Source of the DNA: Monoplex corrugatus
Taxonomy: Eukaryota > Mollusca > Gastropoda > Littorinimorpha > Ranellidae
Assembly: GCA_030674185.1 (NCBI GenBank)
Contig: JAPXFY010000021.1
Location: 69,743,748 to 69,807,747, forward strand
Direction: 5' to 3'
Length of the DNA: 64,000 bases
A program made the translations under genes and the position numbers. A model generated the notes under the pieces. That model searched no databases. It was not told the origin of the DNA and worked only from the letters and a program-made list of their open reading frames with translations. Below are positions 22,170 through 33,124 of the stretch, piece after piece (position 1 is the stretch's first letter; every line of letters starts with the position of its first letter).

Positions 22170-23085
22170 TGTTTTCACTTAGGGTTGTTTTAACTCTGTG
22201 ACTACCTCACCCTACCCATCAGCCTGTTTTAATCCTATCACTCCGTCACTGTATTGTCTTTCTGCAGGAAGCTGGTGTATAGGGCAAGACAGGGAGAGGC
22301 AGGGAGTTTGTGGATAGAGCAAGGGAGGGAGAGGCAGGGAGTTTGTGGATAGAGCAAGGGAGGGAGAGGCAGGGAGTTTGTGGATAGGGCAAGACAGAGA
22401 GAGGCAGGGAGTTTGTGGATAGGGCAAGGGAGGGAGAGGCAGGGAGTTTGTGTATAGGGCAAGGGAGGGAGAGGCAGGGAGTTTGTGGATAGGGCAAGGG
22501 AAGGAGAGGCAGGGAGTTTGTGGATAGGGCAAGGGAGGAGAGGCAGGGAGTTTGTGGATAGGGCAAGGGAGGGAGAGGCAGGGAGTTTGTGGATAGAGCA
22601 AGGGAGGGAGAGGCAGGGAGCTTGTGTATAGAGCAAGACAGGGAGAGGCATGGAGCTTGTGTATAGGGCAAGACAGAGAGAGGCAGGGAGTTTGTGTATA
22701 GGGCAAGGGAGGGAGAGGCAGGAGTTTGTGTATAGGGCAAGGGAGGGAGAGGCAGGGAGTTTGTGGATAGGGCAAGGGAGGGAGAGGCAGGGAGTTTGTG
22801 GATAGAGCAAGGGAGGGAGAGGCAGGGAGCTTGTGTATAGAGCAAGACAGGGAGAGGCATGGAGCTTGTGTATAGGGCAAGACAGAGAGAGGCAGGGAGT
22901 TTGTGGATAGGGCAAGGGAGGGAGAGGCAGGGAGTTTGTGTATAGGGCAAGACAGAGAGAGGCAGGGAGCTTGTGGATAGAGCAAGACAGAGAGAGGCAT
23001 GGAGCTCGTGGATTGGGCAAGAGAGTGAAAGATTTCAAGCAAGCCAGGCTGCTGTTGGATAGGGTGAGGGTCAAAGGGTTAGGGT
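22170..23085. mobile_element. TTAA MITE expanded internally into a satellite (copy 2)
   Basis: The left end (TTTTAACTCTGTGACTACC...TCACCCTACCC, then TTTTAATCCTATCACTCC) and the right end (GGATAGGGTGAGGG, TCAAAGGGTTA at about 23081) are diverged arms of the TTAA MITE family. The central TTCCTGCAGGAAGCTGG turn survives as TTTCTGCAGGAAGCTGG at 22258. Between it and the right end lies the 35-bp array. Confidence 0.65.
22275..23030. repeat. 35-bp minisatellite derived from a MITE arm
   Basis: About 21 units of GCAGGGAGTTTGTGGATAGG then GCAAGGGAGGGAGAG. The unit aligns with the MITE arm GCAGGAAGCTGGTGGATAGG...GTGAGAGAGTC. The first units still resemble the MITE most closely. The three minus-strand Pro/Leu-rich frames are repeat artefacts (35 bp times three). 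Confidence 0.9.
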
Positions 23086-23244
23086 CTTATGACGCTGATG
23101 ACTGTAGATAAACTGTACAGGGAAAACATTGCCAAGCAAATGAACATTTATGTATGTGATGTTTGAGTGTCCAGTGGGAGTGAGACTTGGATACAAATCA
23201 TATGGACGTCAAAGGCAGACACTGTGTTCAGTTACTTCCATATG

Positions 23245-23437
23245 TTAACCCTTTGACTCCCGCACCCTGTCCTCCAACGCCCCACATTGTCAACCATGCT
23301 AGCAAAGCAAAAACTTAACCCTTTGACTCTCTCACCCTATCCACCAGCTTCCTGCAGGAAGCTGGTGGATAGGGTGAGAGAGTCAAAGGGTTAAGTTTTT
23401 GCACTTAGTGGATGGGCTGTGGGAGTCAAAGGGTTAA
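23245..23437. mobile_element. TTAA palindromic MITE, complete (copy 3, 193 bp)
   Basis: The outer ends are TTAA at 23245-23248 followed by CCCTTTGACTCCCGCACCC, and the inverted copy ending GGGAGTCAAAGGG with TTAA at 23434-23437. Nested inside, with its own TTAA ends, is an 80-bp perfect palindrome at 23315-23394, perfect to 96 bp at 23307-23402. There is no coding capacity. TTAA plus CCCTTTGA ends are typical of piggyBac-superfamily elements, with a Looper/MER75-like terminus. Confidence 0.75.
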
Positions 23438-23507
23438 ACAACTGATTACTGGCGTAGTTCTACTCTCCTGGACATGCTGGTACTGAGGGAGATGAAAGCG
23501 CTGACAA

Positions 23508-23655
23508 GTTTCAGTTTCAGTTTCTCAAGATGACGTCTCCGTGCTCGGAGCGAATTCCATATACACTGACGTCACAGGTGCCACGTGTATGGTGATCATG
23601 GCACAGGCCTTAAGCCTACACATAAACCTATGAGCTGGCCAGGTCCCGAAAAACT
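23508..23655 (+). mobile_element. Family A dispersed repeat
   Basis: TTTCAGTTTCAGTTTCTC...AAGATGACGTCTCC...GAATTCCATATACACTGACG...GGTGATCATGGCACAGGCC...CATAAACCTATGAGCTGG. At least five copies in both orientations occur in the window. It is about 150 bp and SINE-sized, with no obvious pol III boxes. The opening blocks resemble a repeat I recall from caenogastropod genomes. From 23656 to 24330 no other feature was recognised. Confidence 0.55.
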
Positions 23656-24335
23656 GACAAACTGGCACGTAATTTCATTACCGCAGAAATTCTCTGCATC
23701 TTGAAAAATGTGAAGTCTTCAGGCACTTAAAATCAGTTTTGTGAACAAAATCTGAGTCATCTTATCATTGATCTGACTAAACAAAAGAATAGTTAGAGAA
23801 AGTGGACGAAAAGTTCACCATGAAAGGAAAAACAAGAGCCAGTGCCAGTCACACACACTTTTTGATGATCACAAAAGTAATACTGTACAGATTCTTACAG
23901 CATAGAATGGAAAGTGTTTGGGCTTTACCTGAATCAGAGATCAGAGACATTTGAAGATATGGAAAAGACAATTAGAGGGAGGGTGAAGAAGAATGGGTTG
24001 GACAGAATATAAATTGTTGTTGATTTTGTTTTTTGCCTTTTAGGTATGAATGATAGACTGGGGGATCAGACATGATGAAGACAATAAATAAATTGTGCTG
24101 GTGAGTGGACAGGGTCTGTGTGTCATGTTGTTTTGGGGATGGGTTTGTGTCATGTGGTAGTGTTGGGCGTTGGTGTGGTCAGTTCGTGCTGGTGGGCTGG
24201 ATGTGTTTTCGTCTGTTTCCATGAGAAATTTTTTTGAACGTTGCAGATGGAGATATACATTTCACTGCAATGTAGACAAGGTTGTCCCACTGACAGGTTG
24301 ATACAAAGATCAGGTATAAAGTCTGTACACTCTGT

Positions 24336-24496
24336 AGACTTCAAGACCTTGTCAGCACATAGGGTTTATGCGCAGGCTTAAGGGTTGTGCCATGATCATT
24401 TTGGATCTTCTCCATCACATGGCATCAGTGGCTACAGTACATATGGAATTCATTTCCAGTGCTGAGACACTATCTTTAGAAACTGGAACTGAAATT
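24336..24496 (-). mobile_element. Family A dispersed repeat
   Basis: The inverse orientation of the copy at 23508. CTTCAAGACCTTGTCAGC, GGGTTTATGCGCAGGC, GTGCCATGATCATTTTGG, CTCCATCACATGGC and ATGGAATTCA are all present in mirrored order. Confidence 0.6.
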
Positions 24497-24577
24497 GTGC
24501 CTAACATATGTTGAAATACATGTAAGGTCTTAGTTGTTATCCATTCTTACATGAGTTTGAGTACATGTTGCATTATC

Positions 24578-24770
24578 TTAACCCTTTGACTCCCGCACCC
24601 TATCCATCAACTGCAAAAATTTAACCCTTTGACTCTATCACCCAATCCACCAGATTCCAGCAGGAAGCTGGTGAATAGGGTGAGGAAGTCAAGGGGTAAA
24701 GTTTTTGTTTTGCTAGCATAGTTGGCCATTCAGGATGCTGGTGGACATAGTGCAGGAGTCAAAGGGTTAA
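24578..24770. mobile_element. TTAA palindromic MITE, complete (copy 4, 193 bp)
   Basis: Exactly the same length as the copy at 23245. TTAA at 24578-24581 and 24767-24770 bound CCCTTTGACTCCCGCACCC and its inverse. The inner unit starts with TTAA at 24621; its right end is mutated (GGGGTAAAG). Substitutions in the hairpin show it is older than copy 3. Confidence 0.75.
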
Positions 24771-24792
24771 CGCACCTTCTACGTCAATAGTA

Positions 24793-25284
24793 CCGTAAAG
24801 TTTGGGCTATAAGCCGCGACTTTTTTCCCCAGCTTTAACCCCGCTGCTTAAAAAAACATGCAGCTTATTTGCGGATTTTCCTGATCCCAGGAGCGTCACG
24901 TTCTCGTCTATTCTTCGCCTCTGTTTAACTCACCAAAATCGTGTTTACTCTTCATGATTTTTTCGGTGAGCTCCATGTTAAAGTGTTAACTGTTCACGTT
25001 AAAGTGTTAACCGTTAATTGCTCACGTTTTTAAATCAAATCGGCACACATACAAGCATTAGGATCGGTATTCAGATCTGCTCTGCTCAAGCGTACACCCT
25101 CATCATGCCGAAAACGCGACTCAATGCCTACAAAGCTGCCTTCAAGTTGAAGGCGATCGACCTGGCCATTGAAAAAGTGCGGCTTATAAACCAGTGTGGC
25201 TTATGTGTGAATATAGTTAAGATTTTTCTATAATTTGGTGGTGCGCCTTATATACCGGTGCACCCAATAGGCCGAATATTACGG
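24793..25284 (+). mobile_element. Non-autonomous pogo-like (Tc1/mariner) element with transposase remnant
   Basis: Bounded by TA at 24791-24792 and 25285-25286. The ends are CCGTAAAGTTTGGGCTATAA and the inverse of CGAATATTACGG; subterminal GCTATAAGCCGCGAC and GCGGCTTATAAACC recur in mirror. At 25105-25176 an ATG opens MPKTRLNAYKAAFKLKAI then DLAIEK, the start of a pogo/CENP-B-type helix-turn-helix transposase. It then jumps straight into terminal-repeat sequence. This is an internally deleted derivative. The TA target and protein similarity support the family; the match is by recall. Confidence 0.65.
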
Positions 25285-25569
25285 TAAATTAGTGTTGTTA
25301 ATATATAAAAGACCTCTCCCCACCCAAATCCCACTCCACAGTCTGACATATGTACATTCTGTCTGTCTGAGTTTTGTGAGTTTTGACATCTATCTGAGTG
25401 AAATCAGAAGCTGCTTTACCTACATTACTATACATTACTGTGGCTTGCGAGTGCAAATATTCGATGGCAGTTTGCTAGCCTTGCTGGAGATTGAAATAAC
25501 ATTTTAAGGGAAAATTTTCCTTTGAAACTTGGAGTTGAATTTTTTTTCTTCTAATTTTAAGATGACTCA

Positions 25570-26085
25570 GTAATAATTCATTAGATAACCAGTTAGTTTG
25601 TAAATTGATTGATAAGTTTGTGAATTGAGTTTTTGAAGATTGTAAATTGATTGATGAGTTTGTGAATTGAGTTTTTTGAATTGATCGAACTGATTGATTG
25701 ATTGATTAATTGGTTGATTGAACGATTGTGAGTTAATTGTTTGATTGAGCGATAGATTGTTTATCATGTTGATTAGTTCATTAATTGGTTGATTTGATTG
25801 ATAAGTTGATTGATGCATGATGGATAAGTCATCAATTAGTTGATTGCTCAGTTGAATGGATGTATACATTACTTACAAATTTGATAAATAATTGAGTGAA
25901 AGATTGATTGATCAGTTGTTTAATTGAACTGTTGATTTAAATTTGGCCATTTATTCTTTATTTGGTTAGTTCATTGATTGATTGATTGATCGAGTGAGTG
26001 AGTGGTTGATTTAAGTGAGTGAGTGAATGTGTGAGTGAGTGATTTGAGTGAATGAGTGAGTGAGTGTGTTGATTGGTTTCTGATT
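25570..26085. repeat. Degenerate (GATT/GAGT)n tetranucleotide region
   Basis: About 500 bp dominated by TTGATTGATTGA- and GAGTGAGTGAGTG-type runs with much decay. Short open frames on the minus strand are Asn/Ile/Ser-rich artefacts. The flanking 25287-25569 and 26086-27140 are AT-rich with no recognised feature. Confidence 0.8.
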
Positions 26086-27143
26086 TTTTTGTTATGTTTT
26101 TGAATCGGTGGATGAAAGAATTAATTGTTTCCATTAAATGAGGGCTTTTTTGATTACTGATTAAACAAGCAATGCAAATTACGCTTACATTGATATCCTT
26201 ATATGTGACCTGCTTGCACGAAATGATAGATAAGTTGCACTGGGCCAAGCGATGAGGCAGGCTGACAACAGTGGTGGGGGTCTGTCTGGGTGAAATTGAG
26301 ATTTTCACATTGGCACTTTGCTAGGCCATTTTTCAACGCCAGTTTGAGTTGATTTTCCGGTTTTTTTGTTTGTTTGTTTTTCCCCACCGTAAATGTTTTT
26401 AATTCACCTTTTTTGTGACTTGCTGATCGATTCCGAACAGAAAATCGTGTCAGAGCAGGTCACTTTTTTGATACCAGCCAACACTAAATCCCTAACAGAA
26501 CCCCAACATGTTATATAGTAATGGAACCGGGAGAGTGTCTATTTTTATGCTGTTGACTCATTATACTTAAAGAGTCCAATCAGAATGCTTGTAAGGGCTA
26601 TCGTTGGTGTAAACAAAACCAGAAACTTCGACAAACTGTTCTGACTTCAAGATCGTTTTTTCTCAAAATGGCCGTTCTGCTGTTTGCTGGATATAAACAA
26701 GCACAGCTTCCACAATTTTTGTTGTACACTCTTTGTTCTTATATCATCAGAAAGATCTTTTTCTGCTCTTTCAAGTGACTTACACATATATCGCAATATC
26801 ACCAAAATTCATCTTATTTACCTTTTTGTGGAAACAGATCACATATACATGTGTGGTGATTGTAAATATTATAAGTGTGACACAATGGAATGGTCCTTAA
26901 ATAAAGGAAATTACTGCTACATTGTATAGTTATACAGTCCTACGTATCTGGTGATTGTTAATTACGACATGAGGGCATGGTATTAATGATTCCGCTACTA
27001 TGTGATTGCTGTAAATTGGCTGTGAAACAAACCGCCCCTCCCCTCACCCCATCACCCAGTTTGTGTTGTGTGGTCTTTGGCCGATGGACAATTAAACATT
27101 TGTTGAGTTCCAAGATCAGAGTTCTCTTTCTCTCTCTCTCTCT

Positions 27144-27232
<89 letters not shown>

Positions 27233-27245
27233 TGTGTGTGAGCAT
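27144..27245. repeat. (GT)n microsatellite
   Basis: A CT-rich lead (TTTCTCTCTCTCTC) passes into about 95 bp of GT with two TATG interruptions. Confidence 0.98.
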
Positions 27246-27398
27246 GTTTGTGTTTCATACAAAATCAGTACATTGTGTTAGAGTTTGTATTAATGGTTTT
27301 GCGCCTTCTTATCTCTGTGACCACCTCCGAAAGTACACCCGCACTGAACCCCTCCATTCTGCTTCTGTAACTACTTGTTTACACATTTCTCTATTTCA

Positions 27399-27512
27399 CT
27401 TTCAGTTTCTCAAGATGACGTCTCCTCGCTCGGAATGAATTCCATATGCACTAACGTCACAGGTGCCATGTGATGGAGAAGATCCAGAATGATCACGGTA
27501 CAAGCCTTAAAG
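27399..27512 (+). mobile_element. Family A dispersed repeat
   Basis: CTTTCAGTTTCTCAAGATGA...GTCTCCTCGCTCGGAATG...CACTAACGTCACAGGTGCC...GTGATGGAGAAGATCC...TACAAGCCTTAA, truncated at the distal end. Confidence 0.6.
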
Positions 27513-27595
27513 AAATTAAAGACACTTTGGCAACAAAGTGAGATTGGCGATGTTTAAAAGTATAATGCTTCAGCTATCAACATCTCTCTTCAAAA

Positions 27596-28200
27596 TTGAT
27601 AAATGTGAAAGTTGTGTATTTGACTTACAGGCAGAAAGAGACATTATTTTCTGATGTGCATAAGTTGAAAGAGGAAAATAAGGAACTGAGAGGCAAGATA
27701 AAACAAAAATCAAAAGAACCACTCGATCTAAAGACAGAGAAAGTTATTCTGAACAAACTGGTTGACAGTGGGATTTGATATTCAGAATTCCAGAAACACA
27801 GGGAGAAACAGTTGATGACTGTGTGAAAAAGTGTGTTGATATTTTTAGTAATAAAGTGGGTGTGACATCCACAACTTTTGCAGATGTGGACACTGCTCAT
27901 CGCTCAGGAAGGAGGAGTCCTAACGGAAAACCCTGACCTATCCTGTTACGCTTTGTCAGTCAGTGCCAGAGAAGCTTAGTGCTGGGGCAGCGCAAAAACC
28001 TAAAGGGAACAGGTACATCTATTGGCGAGGACCTGACAAATGATAACTATAACCTTCTGAGAAGGGCCAGTGATCTTTCGGTAACTATATGCACATGGTC
28101 ATCCATTGGTAAGGTACTGGCAATTTTTTAATAGAAAAGTTGTCATACTCGATACTGATGTTGACATGGAAGTGACTTTCCAGAAGGAGATGAAATAATC
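27596..28200 (+). pseudogene. Decayed L1-type LINE ORF1
   Basis: Read with a few frame shifts, this region has a coiled-coil-like start (LKEENKELRGKIKQK). It then has an L1-type RRM stretch (FDIQNSRNTG... then VDDCVKKCVDIFSNKVGV, TAHRSGRRSPNGKPRP, RKNLKGTGTSIGEDLT, NLLRRASDLS). The order matches LINE ORF1 RNA-binding proteins. At least two frameshifts and in-frame stops make it dead. The endonuclease start of the same type of element lies 740 bp downstream, as expected for ORF1-ORF2 order. Confidence 0.7.
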
Positions 28201-28937
28201 CCAGTCATGTTATCAATGTTCCGCTGTTTGATTTCACTGATCTTATTGATACGTCACATTTGAAAAAAACTTTAATCTTCCTTTATTAAACTTACATTTT
28301 GACTTCCTTTAAACGTTTTGTAATTTGGAATAAGTGATTGTACCTAATCTCAAACTCTTTGTTACAAAACAAAAATGTAAATTATATAAAAACAGACAAA
28401 CAAAAAGAAATAGAGAAAGTAAAAGACAAGCAGAAGGAGGGCTTGTGGAGGTAATGTTCTTTCCTTGTCGTGGTTTGAATTTGATAGTTTCCAGCTGTTA
28501 CAGGAAATTTGGATCTTATAAAATGTTTTGCCGAAATACTGTGGTAAAATGATTAATACTGTTAGTATCATATTTATCATAATTGGTGAGCGCCAACACT
28601 TGCATGAACATGTAGTATTTAGTCACTCACTCATTCATTTATTTCTTTTTTTATCCATTAAGATCCTCATTGATTGATTGATTCATTCATTCATTTGGTT
28701 GGTCATTCTTCTATTTGTCCACTCCTTCTTTAGAGTGATTGTCAGTGTGTTTCTCCATGTACTGACGTTTTGTTCAAGCACTCGTTCAATGTTGTTTTCA
28801 ACTGGGACATCATTTACTTGGTCATGTCATATATATGTATGCATTGTACATGAACAATAATTCGACATGTACTAACAAAATGCATTTCAAAACTGAAATG
28901 TGGTCTGGTGACAGTATTGAAGGTTTTCTACAAAAAT
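28201..28937. other. Spacer within or beside the L1-type remnant; no feature
   Basis: AT-rich with a GATTGATT/CATT tetranucleotide patch at 28665-28695. This may be the inter-ORF region plus inserted host sequence. Nothing codes. Confidence 0.4.
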
Positions 28938-29320
28938 GACTAACATAATATCATCCCTGAATTGTCATGGACGTGATAATATACAAAAAACGAGGGATGT
29001 TTTTCATTTTCTTAAGAAAACATCGCACAGTATATACTTACAAGACACTTATTTAGTCCAAAAGTAGAAAAGTATGTCACATCAGAATGGGGTTATAAAT
29101 GCTTTTTTTTTTTTCATCATAAAAGTCTACTGCAAGAAGAGTGGCAATAACACCTGTGAATTTGAAGTTAACAAAGTAGAGAAAGATGAGAATGGTAGCT
29201 TTAGTATCATTTTCTTAAGTACTATAGAAAGGAATTTTGTTTTGGTAGATATTTATAGCTCAAAGAAAGACAGCCCTTTTTTCTCGCTTGAAAAGGTGGC
29301 TGGAAAGGCAAGTTTATAAT
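28938..29320 (+). pseudogene. L1-type LINE ORF2 endonuclease, N-terminal fragment
   Basis: Reads MTNIISSLNCHGRDN, KTRDVFHFLKKTSHSIYL, then after a stop SMSHQNGVINAF and NNTCEFEVNKVEKDENGSF, NFVLVDIYSSKKD. These correspond to the first third of an APE-type endonuclease (SLNCNG start, EFEV...KDE strand, LVDIY strand). The expected catalytic QETH-like Glu is replaced by a QDTY-like reading. It is truncated at about 29320, with no RT following. Confidence 0.7.
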
Positions 29321-29461
29321 TAGTGGCTGGTTGTGTTTTCATTCAGTCCTTCTTTTAAAGATGAGATACACAGATATACATGTCATTATAATGTAGCCAA
29401 GTCTTTTCCACTGACAGGCAGATACAAATACTAATATAACATACAAAACCCATATGCTAGG

Positions 29462-29622
29462 TAGAGCCTGAGGACCTGGCCTATTCATGGGTCTATGTGC
29501 AGGCCTAAGGCTTGTGCCATGATCATTTTGGACTTTCTCCATCACATGGCATCAGTGGCGTGCAGATGGAATTCACTCCAAGCGCGGAGACTTCATCTTA
29601 ATTAAGAAAGTGAAACTGAAAT
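29462..29622 (-). mobile_element. Family A dispersed repeat
   Basis: A mirrored order of family A blocks: CTATGTGCAGGCCTAAGG, TTGTGCCATGATCATTTTGG, CTCCATCACATGGCATCAG, GATGGAATTCACTCC and GAAAGTGAAACTGAAAT. Confidence 0.6.
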
Positions 29623-29779
29623 TATTAAAAATGTAGAATGGGGAAAGGTGAGGGTAGAAAAAATCTTGGCTTACCCTGTAGAATAGCGATTTAACGAAGC
29701 CTGTGATCTGAACGTCTTTACTGCCTCTTGAAATCCGTGTTTCATCCCATCTGTGACAGAAAATACACAGTGTATCTCA

Positions 29780-30440
29780 TCAATGCATGCACACGTAATA
29801 CCATAGGCACGCGCATGTACCTACAGACAGACACACACAAGGATGTATATGTACACACATACATGCAAGCATGTATATGCACACATGTATATATATATAT
29901 ATACACATACATATGTACACACACAGATATATACACATATGTATGTACACACACAAATATATACATGGATGTATGTACATACTTAGATACATATACACAC
30001 ATGTACGTATACACATAGATATATATGCATGTATGTATACTTATGTATGTACACATGCATGTATGTATACACACATCTGTGTACACACATAGACGTATAC
30101 ATGCATGTGTATTATGCATGTAGATATATACAAATATGTATGTAGTAAACACATAAATGTATCCACACATAGATATATACGCGTGTGCATGTAGTACATA
30201 CATAGCTGTATACATGCACGTGTGTACACACACAGATACACATGCATGTGTGTACACACGTAGATGTAAACATACATGTATGTACACATATAGATATATA
30301 CACGCAATTGTGTGCACGCATAGTTCTATACACACATGATCACATGCACTACAGCACACAAAATACAAGGTAGAAAACTTTATGATTAACTCACTGATTG
30401 AGTGAGTGAGTGACTGACTGACTGATTGATTGATTGTTTA
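29780..30440. repeat. Degenerate 30-32-bp (TGTACACACATAGATATATA) array
   Basis: About 560 bp of alternating purine-pyrimidine repeats built from ACACATAGATATATACATG and TGTATGTACACAC, heavily diverged. A (GAGT)(GACT)(GATT) tetranucleotide tract follows at 30395-30437. Cys/Val/Tyr- and His/Thr-rich frames on both strands are artefacts. Confidence 0.9.
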
Positions 30441-30460
30441 ACTGGTTTTTAAGTTAATCC

Positions 30461-33052
30461 AAGTATGTACCTACTGATCTAACCACTAATGATCACCACA
30501 ATTCCGCTACTGACAACTGCTTAGTTCTTTCTACCCGTCTAACTTCAGCCCTTCCATCTGACCACTCTGCAATTCTCTGTTCTCTCGACATTTCTCCTCC
30601 TTCCCGTACCATGCGCACAGTGACTCGACGCAATCTCAAATCTATCGACCTCTCCTCATTTTCATCTGATGCCTCCCGTCTCCTTTCTGAAAAGTCACAT
30701 AACCTTGCCGATGAATTCTATACTACTCTCCACCATCTTCTGGACACTCATGCTCCAGCCACAACCCGTCTTTTACCTGACTGCCCCCCTACCCCCTGGC
30801 TCACTCATGAGATTGCCTGTGCAAAACGTGCCCGCCGCAGAGCAGAGCGCCGTTGGCGCAAATCCAAACTCACTTTACACAGGCAACTTTTCCAAGCCTC
30901 TAAAACAAAAGTATCCACCCTCATTGCATCAGCAAAAACAAGCTATTTCCAAACCAAAATCCTGAATGCCTCTTCTTCAAAAGAACTCTTTACAACCATG
31001 AATCATCTCCTTGGCACACGAAAAGATTTACCTCTCCCAACAAAACATACAAATGAAGAACTCCCATCTGTATTCTCCAACTATTTCACCACCAAAATAC
31101 AAACTCTTCGTGACAGGCTTGACAGGACACCCTGTCAACCATGCCCACCTGACCCTTCCTTCTCTGGCACACCTCTTACTACTTTTACCCCAGTCTCACA
31201 AGAAGAAATTTTCAACACAATCAGATCCATGTCGTTCAAAACCTGCGAACTGGATCCTCTTCCAGGTTCTCTCTACTCCGACTGTCTCCCTACTCTCCTC
31301 CCATTCATCACTGACATCATCAACACTTCTCTTCAAACTGGAACTGTCCCAGATTCTTTCAAGTCTGCTATTGTTCATCCTCTCCTCAAGAAACACAATT
31401 TAGACCCAAACGAACTAAAAATTACCGGCCTATCTCTAATCTCTCTTTCTTGTCAAAACTCCTTGAAAAAGTCGTCCTCAACCAGCTGAACTCTCACCTG
31501 TCTGCCAACAATCTCCTCAATCCTTTCCAGTCAGCCTACCGCCAGTGCCATAGCACTGAAACTGCCCTACTACACATTCTCAACAATCTCCTCCTTGCAA
31601 CTGATACTGGCAAAGTCTCTCTCCTCACACTCCTTGATCTGTCTGCAGCCTTTGATACCATTGATCATGGTATTCTCCTTTCTAGACTTCATCATACTTT
31701 TGGCATCTCTGACATTGCTCTGTCCTGGTTCACTTCATACCTATCAAACAGAAAACAAACTGTTCTCATCAATGGCACTTACTCTCAACCTGCATACCTG
31801 ACCTGTGGTGTTCCACAAGGATCTGTCCTTGGCCCTGTTCTTTTCACTCTTTACACCTCCCCCCTGTCCACCATCATCAACTCCCACTCTATAAAACACC
31901 ACTTCTATGCTGATGACACCCAACTTCAAGACAGTGACTCACCTGATAATATACAGCGCCTGTTGACTCGCACCACTGAGTGTTACTCAGACATTAAGAA
32001 TTGGATGACGATCAACAAACTTCAGCTTAATGACGACAAGACAGAAGCTATCCTCATTGGCACCCGTCAGAAACTTTCTCAGCTGCCTCCTCTTTCTCTC
32101 CCATTATGTAACACATCAGTCCCAATTTCTGATTCAGCTAAAAACCTTGGTGTCTGCATTGACTCTACCCTCTCCATGAACAACTTTGTTTCTCAAACTG
32201 CCAGATCTTGCTACTATCATCTCCATCGTATAAGGCTGATCAGGAAGTATCTCTCTGTCGAAACAACTGCAAAACTCGTTCTCTCCTTCATAATGCCTCG
32301 CATTGACTATTGCAATTCACTCCTGTCTGGTCTTCCTGCCTCCACCATTCACATCCTACAGCGCATTCAAAACAATGCTGTACGCCTTGTACTCAAAAAA
32401 GAAAAAAGCTGACCACATATCTCCTCTCCTGGCACAACTTCACTGGCTCCCTGTATCAAAGCGCATACAGTACAAACTAGACACCATGTGCTACAAAAGC
32501 CTCAATAACGCAGCCCCCGATTACCTGTCAAGCCTACTTGAGATCTATCTTCCCTCACGTACCCTCCGCTCTGCCTCCGATCCTCTGACTTTTCGCTTTC
32601 CACGCACTAAGCTCAATACCTATGGTCCACGAGCCTTCTCTGTTTCTGGTCCACTCTCCTGGAACAAACTTCCTCTCTCAGTCCATCAGCAACCTACTTT
32701 TGTCTCCTTCAAGTCCGCTCTCAAAACTCACCTTTTCTCCTCCGCATAAAATCCTAACCTCACTCAACCCCCGCCCCTCTGCAGCCTGTCTCCGCTCGGA
32801 GGGGAATCACATGGTTATAATATATAATTGTATATGCTATCAAGTCCGCTCTCAAAACTCACCTTTTCTCCTCTGCATAAAATCCTAACCTCACTCAACC
32901 CCTCCCCCCCCCCCCCCCTCTGCAGCCTGTCTCCGCTTGGAGGGGAATCACATGGTTATAATATATAATTGTATATGCTATGCTCTCTATAATTTTCCAT
33001 TGCTTTTATTCTTGCTTTTATTGCTTTTATTCTTTCTCCCCATTTATAGCCA

Positions 33053-33124
<72 letters not shown>

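Noticed and set aside
22212..23074. Three overlapping 234-278-residue Pro/Leu/Ser frames
   Set aside because: 35-bp satellite read in three frames; the origin is a MITE arm.
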